A program made the translations under genes and the position numbers. Shown one piece after another: positions 32,882-42,422 of a stretch of 64,000 nt of DNA. The notes under the pieces were generated by a model that saw nothing but the letters and a program-made list of their open reading frames with translations, was not told the DNA's origin and ran no database searches. Source of the DNA: Helianthus annuus (Eukaryota; Streptophyta; Magnoliopsida; Asterales; Asteraceae); NCBI RefSeq assembly GCF_002127325.2, contig NC_035436.2, positions 108,709,591 through 108,773,590 on the forward strand, read 5' to 3'. Position 1 is the stretch's first letter; each line of letters starts with the position of its first letter.

Positions 32882-34425
32882 AACCGAGGACGATGGTATG
32901 GTAGTCTAGTTATGGTATTCGTATGAATCTATTCAACCTTATCCTTTCAATCCCATTCCCAACACCCGGGGAATCCCATGCCTTGGTAAGAGTGTGAACT
33001 CACCTTGGGTTGCTCGGCAAATTCACAAAAAGGGTTTCTTGAACTAAAGTGGTCAATCTCGTCCTAACAGGGTTACCACACAAGTCAGGTTTTGACTCAA
33101 GTATCGCACATATGTATCACATAGACTAGTAGGTAACGTGCACGTAATAATCATGACAAACACGTAACATAAACTAACTGTCATAACATATCCAACTTGT
33201 GAAACTAGGAGTCGGTCCAATAACCTCCAGCCCAAATATCATAACAAATCAATAATACAATCTCGGCCCAATAAGATTAAACAGTCCAATAATAAGGTGC
33301 CCGTGCTCACAGTCTCGAGTCGAGACCAAGCGGTCTCGAATTGGGCTGGTTCCGAAGTCTCGAGTCGCAACTAGGATGATCTCGAGTTGTCATGGTCCGG
33401 TCGAGACTACACGGTCTCGAGTCGCAACCGGACTCGCAAATGGTAGTCTCGGCTTGTGCGGTTTGTGCCGGGAATGTGCGGTCTCGAGTCGAGACAGGGA
33501 GTTCTCGACTCGCAACCGTGTCGAGATTAGCAATTTGTAACATCTTTTCCTGATTTCATGCAGATCGGTTACAATTATCCAAGTTTCCAAACTTATCATA
33601 ACAATCAATCAACAACTAACAGTTTCACAATATGCTAATTCTCGATCAAACAAGGCAACTTATTCTTAAATCCATATGAACCCTAACATCATACATATGA
33701 ACAAGCTTGAACAACAATTTACCACAACACATATAATCAGATTTAAACTCTATAACCTAACCATATTATCCGAGTTCAATAATATCCCAGCCGGTTGATT
33801 CGAGCATCATATGATTAACAACTCTATATCGATCTATAATGCAATACATGCGAGCCGATTTCATGTCAAGTAACCACATATCATTTAACAAGATCAATCA
33901 TGCTAATAAAAAATCCTATATCATCATGCATGACTATTATAAACACACATCAATCAACATGAATTCATAAAACAAGACACTAACCAAAAGATAGAGGGTG
34001 ATCCGATTACAAGAAAGCTTCGGTGAGGAGGAATGCTTGGCTGCCTTCGGTTCGCGAAAGAGAGAGAGGAGAGCTAGGGTTTGTAACTTGTGTGTGTTAG
34101 TGTTTTGATAAGAATAAGAGATGGTTACAACACTCTAAGTGTTATGCGTGTGAGGTGGATGGGCCGAACCCTAAAATGGGCTGCCCTATAGTCCGATTAC
34201 AAGCCATACGGCCCAACCTCGGGCTTGTGCGATTGGGTTGTGTGTTGTGCGGTTCGGTTATACGTTGTACAATCCACATATGTTACACGTATGTTTAACA
34301 CACTAAAATCTCATAGCACTTATCACATAATAAAACGTAACATTTAACGTAACATACCATTAAATCAAAGCATCACATAAGCACGTATCGTTATACAAGG
34401 TAGGTTCGAATTACGAGTTGTCACA
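32882..34425 (-). mobile_element. D: 3' LTR, truncated
   Basis: Collinear with 40224-41767. It begins AACCGAGGACG, the last unit of the 56-bp repeat array, and ends GAGTTGTCACA next to the PPT. Confidence 0.88.
33306..33535. repeat. Cluster of TCTCGA/TCGAGA palindromes in D's 3' LTR
   Basis: GTCTCGAGTCGAGAC, a 7-bp inverted repeat around one base, and part-copies of it recur about nine times in 230 bp. The matching cluster in the other LTR is at 40648-40877 and is almost identical. Confidence 0.75.
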
Positions 34426-34441
34426 TTATCCCCAACTAAAA
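34426..34441 (-). promoter_or_regulatory. D: polypurine tract
   Basis: Minus strand TTTAGTTGGGGATAA directly precedes the LTR start TGTGACA. E has the close match AAGTTGGGGATAA. Confidence 0.75.
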
Positions 34442-34501
34442 AGAAATTTCGTCCCGAAATTTGGTATGCACTCACTGAGGAAGCTAGGTAAGTTATATTG
34501 T

Positions 34502-37500
34502 TCACTGGTTTTCCTGGGGTGTCACATCCTCCCCCCGTTGATCTGGAATTTCGTCCCGAAATTCCGCAGTAGTAGCTTCAGCCTCAGTAGTGGTTGCATT
34601 GGTTCCGAATAACTGGGGGTACTTTTCTGTCATCCTGTCTTCGCGTTCCCAGGTGTACTCTGGGCCACGTCTGGAGTTCCAACGAACTCGAACAAGAGGG
34701 ATTCTCTTGTTTTTGAGGACCTTCACATCCCGGTCCGTAATTTCAACTGGCTCCTCGACGAACTGCAACCGCTCGTCGATAGTGAGTTCCTTAAAAGGAA
34801 CTACGAGGGTCTCATCTGACAGACACTTCTTCAGATTCGACACGTGAAATACATTGTGAACTGCACCGAGTTCAGCTGGTAGGTTTAGCTTGTAGGCCAC
34901 TTTGCCTATTTTCTCAATGATCTCGAACGGTCCGACATACCGCGGATTTAGTTTGCCCCGTTTGCCAAAACGAACCACACCCTTCCAGGGTGAGACTTTA
35001 AGTAAAACCCGGTCCCCGACCTGAAATTCCAAAGGCTTTCTACGCTTATCCGCGTAGGCTTTCTGACGGTCGCGTGCTGCCGCCATGCGTTGTCGTATTT
35101 GTGCAATCTTTTCTGTGGCGTCCACTACAATCTTTGGACCCGTAATCTGACTATCCCCCATCTCTGCCCAATAGAGAGGTGACCGGCATTTACGTCCGTA
35201 CAATGCCTCGAATGGAGCGGCTTGTATGCTGGTGTGATAGCTGTTATTGTATGAGAACTCCACCAAAGGGAGGTGCTTTTCCCAGTCGTTGCCGAAATCG
35301 ATGACACATGCCCGAAGCATGTCTTCAAGAGTTTGGATTGTTCGTTCAGACTGCCCATCCGTCTGAGGATGATAGGCTGTGCTCATGTCTAACCGTGAGC
35401 CGAAGGATTTGTGCATTGCTTGCCATAGCTCTGACGTGAATCGTGCTTCCCGATCCGAAATGATGGAAATGGGCACCCCGTGCCTCGAAACAACTTCTTT
35501 GAGATAGATGTCTGCGAGAGTGGAGAACTTATCTGTTACCTTTATAGCTAGGAAGTGTGCAGACTTGGTGAGTCGATCCACGATCACCCATATGGTATCA
35601 TTCCCACACTGGGATCTGGGTAAGCCTGTAACAAAATCCATGGAAATTTCTTCCCATTTCCATTGCGGTATCTTAGGTTGCTGAAGTAGACCCGCTGGTT
35701 TCTGGTATTCAACCTTGACTCTCGCACAGGTCAAGCACTTGCTGACATAGGTAGCGATGTGGGCCTTCATGCTAGGCCACCAATAAGTAGTTCTGATGTC
35801 GTGGTACATTTTGTCCGATCCTGGATGTACCGAATAGCGAGACTTGTGAGCTTCATCCATTACAAGTTCGCGTAGACCGCCATAAAGTGGGACCCAAATA
35901 CGCCCCGTTACATAGTAGGCGCCGTCTGCCTTCTGTTCTAGTCGTTGCCTTGAGCCGCGTAGGGCTTCAGCCCTGACGTTTTCTGGTTTCAATGCTTCTG
36001 CCTGAGCATCTCGTATTTGTGTAGGGAGGTTAGACTGAATCGTAAGCTGTAGCACTCGCACGCGCCGAGGTAAAGTGTCTTTCCGACTGAGGGCGTCAGC
36101 CACAACATTGGCTTTGCCTGGATGGTACTTGATGGCGCACTCGTAATCGTTGAGTAGTTCTACCCATCGCCGTTGACGCATGTTCAAATCCTTCTACTTA
36201 AGAATATTCTCGAGACTCCTGTGATCGGTGTAAATTGTGCACTTGGTACCGTACAGGTAGTGTCGCCATATCTTAAGTGCAAAAACAACAGCTCCCAGCT
36301 CTAAATCATGCGTCGTGTAGTTCCGTTCATGAATCTTAAGTTGGTGCGAGGCATAAGCAATAACCTTGTCGTGCTGCATTAACACACATCCGAGACCCTG
36401 AATGGATGCATCACAATAAACCACGAAGTCGTCTGTGCCCTCTGGCAAGGAGAGGATAGGTGCACTGCAAAGTCTATCCTTTAAGTGTTGAAAAGCAGTC
36501 TCCTGGGGCTCTCCCCAGTGATAGGTGACACCCTTCTGTGTCAGTAGCGTAAGCGGCTGAGCAATCTTTGAAAAGTCTTTAATAAACCGTCTGTAGTAAC
36601 CCGCCAAACCCAAGAATTGGCGTATTTCCATTGGCGTACGTGGTGCAGGCTAGTTCCTGATCGAGTCTACCTTGGATGGATCGACATGAATCCCATCCTT
36701 GTTCACTACATGGCCTAGAAAGTGGACTCCATGAAGCCAGAAGTCGCATTTCGAAAACTTAGCGTACAGCTGTTCCTTCCGAAGGAGATCCAATATCAGG
36801 CGTAGGTGCTGCTCGTGCTCCTCCTGACTCTTGGAGTAGATCAGGATGTCGTCGATGAAAACAATGACGAACTTGTCAAGATAGGGTTTGCACACCCTGT
36901 TCATCAGATCCATAAATACGGCAGGCGCGTTCGTTAACCCGAACGGCATGACAAGAAACTCGTAGTGACCATAGCGAGTTCTGAATGCGGTTTTGGAGAC
37001 GTCCTCATCCCGGACTCTCAGCTGATGATAACCAGACCTCAAGTCTATCTTGGAGTAGTAATACGACCCTTGCAACTGGTCGAATAAGTCGTCTATGCAT
37101 GGTAGCGGATAACGGTTCTTTACCGTTACCTTGTTCAGTTCCCGATAGTCGATGCACATTCTGAACGTATCATCTTTCTTTCTCACGAATAATACTGGAG
37201 CTCCCCAAGGCGAAGAGCTTGGACGAATGAAGCCCTTTTCCAAGAGCTCTTGTAGCTGCTTTGACAGTTCCTCCAATTCTGATGGAGCTAGACGATATAG
37301 TGCGCGAGCTATGGGTGCTGCTCCTGGAGCGAGCTCGATTTGAAATTCGACCTGACGATGAGGCGGTAATCCAGGTAAATCTTCAGGAAATACCTGAGGG
37401 TAGTCGCGTACAACTGGAATATCCTCCAGTTTCTTTTCCTTCACTGATGCATCTGAAACGAGTGCCAAGATTGCGGTGTGACCTTTCCGCAGACACTTCT

Positions 37501-39223
37501 GAGCCTTCAAGAAAGAGATGATGCCAACCACAGCACCACTCTTGTCACCTTGAACTTCGAGAGGTTCTTGACCAGAACGTGGAATACGAATGATCTTCTC
37601 ACTGCATAAGATCTCTGCCTGATGTTGGGATAACCAATCCATCCGAATAACGATATCGAAACTTCCCAAGACTATGGGAATAAGGTCGATCGAGAATGTT
37701 TGACCGGCTAAGACGATACTACAACCCCTGACTATCTGCGTGGCTTCTAAACTCTTACCATTAGCTAGTTCTACGACGTGTTTGGTGTTTAGGGGTGTTG
37801 ATATACGTTTTAACAATTTACTCATTTTCAAAGACATGTAACTTGCATCCGCACCCGAATCAAACAAAGCAGTAACATAAATATTGTCGAGAAGAAACTT
37901 ACCCATAACGACGTTGGGATCATTCCTGGCATCACCCTGCCCAAACACAAACGCACGACCCCTTGCCTCATTGCCGTTGTTGTTTCCCCCGTTGTTGTTG
38001 TTGCCATTGCCCTGATTGTTGTTATTGTTGTTGTTCTGGTTCTTGTTTAGCTGAGGGCAGTGCCTTTTGAAGTGACCTTCTGCACCACAATGAAAACATC
38101 CTTTGTTGCCCTACAGTTGATTCTGCTGTGCTGGTGGCTGCTGCTGATTCTGGTTCGCAGGCCGAGGGCTTCTACAATCCTTGGCCTCATGACCCATCTT
38201 GAGGCATCTTTGACAGCGACCCTTGTTACACTGGCCACCGTGGTGTCTGTTGCAATTGTTACACTTTGGGAGGTTCCCTCGATATCCGCCCTGCCTGTGA
38301 CTACCTGAAGAGTGCTGACCAGGACTCTGGTAACTGTCAGTCTTTCGCTGCTGGGCCTGAGACTGAACTGAAGCTGATCCCTTGCTGGAATCCCCATCCC
38401 ATTTTCTCTTGCTGTCACTGGGAGTAGCAGGAGTAGCTGAAGTAGTAACGGTAGCAGTAGCGCTGATACGTTTAGGCAGTCTGTTCTGATCCACTGCCTA
38501 GTCTGTGATGCGGTGAGCGAGGCGTTGAATATCCTGGATGTTGTCTAGATTAGCCGAGGTAACATGGCTCTGGATCTCTGGCGCCAATCCTTTGAGATAC
38601 AACTCAATGCGCTTAAACGGAGGGTCCACCATAGTTGGACACAGCACGGCCAGTTCGTTTGACCTTTTGGTGTAAGCTTCAATTTCCGATCCAGTCATCT
38701 TCAGATGGTACAACTCATCTTCCAACTTATGAATGTCTTCCCGAGTGCAGTACTCTCTCCTGATCAGTTCCTTGAAATCATTCCAGGGTGTGGCGTTAGC
38801 AGCTGCCAACCCTAAGATCTGAACTTGGGCGTTCCACCAAGTTAGTGCTATTCCTTCTAGCGTGCCAGTGGCGTATTTCACCCTGCGAGCCTCAGGGCAT
38901 TCACACATCTCGAACACAGACTCGAGCTTTTCAAACCAGTGGAGGAGTCCAACCGCCCCTTCCGTGCCACTAAATGTACTTGGACGACAGTCCATGAAGT
39001 TCTTGAAAGTGCAGACTGGTTGCTGTGCTGGTTGACCTATTGTGTACGAATAGGACAAAGTTTAATTACAAGGGCTAGTTTAGGAGTGTAGGATCTAAAG
39101 ATCCTAGTGTGTGCTATAACCACAGGATATACCTCCTGCTTGTGTGGCTGCAAGTGCCGCAGCAACTTGTTCATTTACGAAAGCCGTCAACTGGGCTTGA
39201 GTCATGTTCACACGTCCAGACAT
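34502..39223 (-). pseudogene. gag-pol: D: gag-pol, one frame with four point stops and a candidate intron
   Basis: Start ATG at 39221-39223 (MSGRVNMTQAQLTAF), exon 1 to 39133, candidate intron 39037-39132, then one frame to 34502, about 1540 codons. Gag: CTFKNFMDCRPSTFSGTEGA, ALTWWNAQVQ, REYCTREDI; knuckles CNNCNRHHGGQC, CQRCLKMGHEAKDC and [14 protein letters not shown]. Protease has intact [10 protein letters not shown] has the usual fingers/palm with [11 protein letters not shown]; RNase H has [10 protein letters not shown] and TDHRSLE. Integrase: [44 protein letters not shown]. The chromodomain ends [20 protein letters not shown]. The four breaks are single codons at about 38496, 38111, 36650 and 36192 (three Q to TAG, one W to TAG). 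There is no frameshift or deletion. Confidence 0.92.
39037..39132 (-). other. D: candidate 96-nt intron inside gag
   Basis: Minus strand donor GAG|GTATAT (39132) and acceptor ACACAATAG|GT (39037). The insert contains an in-frame stop. Removing it joins QAGG to QPAQQPV in phase. E has the same arrangement at 42514-42600. Confidence 0.55.
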
Positions 39224-39543
39224 GATCTTCATAGTAAAAGTAGAATAAGTGAGTTTGATTCGCGAGCAGTGCGATGACAGAAGAGTGTAAGCACATAGGT
39301 GTTCTCAAGCAATAACAAGTAATGAGCAGTGTAATCTAAGCATACTACGAGCAAAGTTCTATGCAGTTCTACCAAGCAGGTAATAAACATAAACCTTATT
39401 ACCTAGGATGTTGAGTCTTGCACGTGGAGCGAAGTGTCGTTGTGGATCGTTGAGAGCACTGTTCTGGTTATAGTCTGGTTTTAATAAAACGTTTTCCCAT
39501 ATTAAAACCAAGTTCTCTATAACCAATGGCTCTGATACCAATC
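39224..39543 (-). other. D: 5' leader with tRNA-iMet PBS
   Basis: PBS TGGTATCAGAGCCA on the minus strand at 39527-39540. The leader is conserved with E's (42098-42422), including the segment that reads CGATCCACAACGACRCYTCG in E's sense. No ORF. Confidence 0.8.
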
Positions 39544-40027
39544 TGTGACACCCCCAAAATCCCACGCGCGGAGTACCACCGCTTGGAGGCGTGACATGAC
39601 CAGGATCAAGCCATCAATCATATCAAACATAACATTTAAGTGTAAAAGTAGAATATATATTTCATCGTGACATGACTGATATTCATAACCAAACATTATT
39701 TAAGTAGCGGAAGCATAAAAATGAAAACCCAAAATAAGTTATAAGTTCATATATCGTTCACGATCCGTATCCCACAACGACCTGCTCCTCCCTGTGCAAG
39801 CTCCAGAATGTACCTAAGGTCCTGCAAGGCATGCAGCAGAGAGTCAACAACTAGTTGAGCGAGTTCACAGAAAGTAAATGCGTAATAGTAAGTTCATGAG
39901 TATCAGGTGGCTCTACTGGGCCAATATAGGTTTCTATTGGTGGGGGCTTCCCATGTTATTAATCCACTAGACTATGCATAACCATAAGTGTTCTACATAT
40001 CCCGAGAACAGTAATACGTACAAATTT

Positions 40028-40240
40028 ACGTAGGATTTACGTAAGTATCCTTCACAACCGAGGATAGGGGTACGTGGGGGTTTACGTAGGTTTTACGTAA
40101 GTGCCTAACACAACCGAGGCAGTAGTGAGTATCCGTTCACGTAGGTTTTACGTGAGTGTCCTTCGCAACCTGAGGACAGTGAGTAACTTAGGTATACGTA
40201 GGTTTTACGTATGTATCCTGCACAACCGAGGACGATGGTA
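40028..40240. repeat. Tandem repeat, about 56 bp x 4, TACGTA-bearing
   Basis: ACGTAGG starts units at 40028, 40084, 40139 and 40196. Each unit has two ACGTA/ACGTR motifs about 10 bp apart, then CACAACCGAGG. D's 3' LTR starts inside the last unit. Confidence 0.85.
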
Positions 40241-40647
40241 TGGTAGTCTAGTTATGGTATCCGTATGAATCTATTCAACCTTATCCTTTCAATCCCATTC
40301 CCAACACCCCGGGAATCCCATGCCTTGGTAAGAGTGTGAACTCACCTTGGGTTGCTCGGCAGACACACAAAAAGGGTTTCTTGAACTAAAGTGGTCAATC
40401 TCGTCCTAACAGGGTTACCACACAAGTCAGGTTTTGACTCAAGTATCGCACATATGTATCATATAGACTAGTAGGTAACGTGCACGTAATAATCATGACA
40501 AACACGTAACATAAACTAACTGTCATAACATATCCAACTTGTGAAACTAGGAGTCGGTCCAATAACCTCCAGCCCAAATATCATAACAAATCAATAATAC
40601 AATCTCGGCCCAATAAGATTAAACAGTCCAATAATAAGGTGCCCGTG

Positions 40648-40877
40648 CTCACAGTCTCGAGTCGAGACCAAGCGGTCTCGAATTGGGCTGGTTCCGAAGT
40701 CTCGAGTCGCAACTAGGATGATCTCGAGTTGTCATGGTCCGGTCGAGACTACACGGTCTCGAGTCGCAACCGGACTCGCAAATGGTAGTCTCGGCTTGTG
40801 CGGTTTGTGCCGGGAATGTGCGGTCTCGAGTCGAGACAGGGAGTTCTCGACTCGCAACCGTGTCGAGACTAGCAATT
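40648..40877. repeat. Cluster of TCTCGA/TCGAGA palindromes in D's 5' LTR
   Basis: Same array as 33306-33535, differing at very few bases (for example GAGACTAGC against GAGATTAGC at its end). Confidence 0.75.
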
Positions 40878-41767
40878 TGTAACATCTTTTCCTGATTTCA
40901 TGCAGATCGGTTACAATTATCCAAGTTTCCAAACTTATCATAACAATCAATTAACAACTAACAGTTTCACAATATGCTAATTCTCAATCAAACAAGGCAA
41001 CTTATTCTTAAATCCATATGAACCCTAACATCATACATATGAACAAGCTTGAACAACAATTTACCACAACACATATAATCAGATTTAAACTCTATAACCT
41101 AACCATATTATCCGAGTTCAATAATATCCCAGCCGGTTGATTCGAGCATCATATGATTAACAACTCTATATCGATCTATAATGCAATACATGCGAGCCGA
41201 TTTCATGTCAAGTAACCACATATCATTCAACAAGATCAATCATGCTAATAAAAAATCCTATATCATCATGCATGACTATTATAAACACACATCAATCAAC
41301 ATGAATTCATAAAACAAGACACTAACCAAAAGATAGAGGGTGATCCGATTACAAGAAAGCTTCGGTGAGGAGGAATGCTTGGCTGCCTTCGGTTCGCGAA
41401 AGAGAGAGAGGAGAGCTAGGGTTTGTAACTTGTGTGTGTTAGTGTTTTGATAAGAATAAGAGATGGTTACAACACTCTAAGTGTTATGCGTGTGAGGTGG
41501 ATGGGCCCAACCCTAACATGGGCTGCCCTATAGTCCGATTACAAGCCATACGGCCCAACCTCGGGCTTGTGCGATTGGGTTGTGTGTTGTGCGGTTCGGT
41601 TATACCTTGTACAATCCACATATGTTACACGTATGTTTAACACACTAAAATCTCATAGCACTTATCACATAATAAAACGTAACATTTAACGTAACATACC
41701 ATTAAATCAAAGCACCACATAAGCACGTAACGTTATACAAGGTAGGTTCGAATTACGAGTTGTCACA

Positions 41768-42097
41768 TTTAGTTGTTGATCCTCTGTTACATGCCTTGCA
41801 GGTCGTTAGGTACATGGAGCTTGCACAGGGAGGAGCCGGTCGTTGTGGGCACGGATCGTGAATGTTTCATTGAACACTTTATAACAATTCATACTTTAAT
41901 ATGTTGGGTTTTATTTATACGCTTCCGCTAAACAGTGATAACATACTTATGTTTTGGAACACCTTTCATATGGATTGGTTTGGTTTGAATACAATTACTT
42001 TTTCTATATACATTGTTCTATATGATTGGTGGCTTGATCCTGGTCAGTCACGCTCCCAAGCGGTGATATTCCGCAGGTGGATTTTGGGGGTGTGACA
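41768..42097 (+). mobile_element. E: 5' LTR, second segment
   Basis: In plus sense it matches the reverse complement of the U5 side of D's LTR (for example GCATGCCTTGCAGG and GAGCTTGCACAGGGAGGAGC), and ends TTTGGGGGTGTGACA next to the PBS. D and a deletion have removed the middle of this LTR. Confidence 0.82.
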
Positions 42098-42422
42098 GAT
42101 TGGTATCAGAGCCATTGGTTATAGAGAACTTGGTTTTAATATGGGGAAAACGTTTTTTTTTATTAAAACCAGACTATGACCAGTATAGTGCTCAACGATC
42201 CACAACGACGCCTCGCTCCACGTGCAAGACTCAACATCCTAGGTAATAAGGTTTATGTTTATTGCCTACATGCTAGAATTACATAGAACTTTGCTCGTGG
42301 TATGCTTAGATTACGTTGCTCACTATTTGTTATTGCTTGAGAACACTTGTCTGCTTACACTCTTCTGTCATCACACTATTCGCGAACCTTTCTCATTTAT
42401 GTTGCCTTTGATGTGAAGATCA
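42098..42422 (+). other. E: 5' leader with tRNA-iMet PBS
   Basis: PBS TGGTATCAGAGCCA at 42101-42114, three bases after the LTR. The rest is untranslated and conserved with D's leader. Confidence 0.8.

Larger units (their letters stand above)
32882..41767 (-). mobile_element. D: chromovirus nested in E's 5' LTR, 3' LTR truncated
   Basis: Minus-strand element with a full 5' LTR (39544-41767), PBS, one continuous gag-pol frame, PPT, and a 3' LTR (32882-34425) that lacks the first 680 bp of plus-strand sequence. The remaining 1544 bp of LTR has the same length in both copies with few differences, so D is fairly young. The chromodomain at the end of Pol and the iMet PBS place it in the chromovirus clade, Tekay-like. 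No left TSD remains; TTTAG follows the right end. Confidence 0.9.
39544..41767 (-). mobile_element. D: 5' LTR, complete
   Basis: 2224 bp from TGTGACACCCCCAAAATC to GAGTTGTCACA. It contains the U5 hairpin (39563-39593), a 56-bp x 4 array (40028-40240) and the TCTCGA palindrome cluster (40648-40877). Confidence 0.9.
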
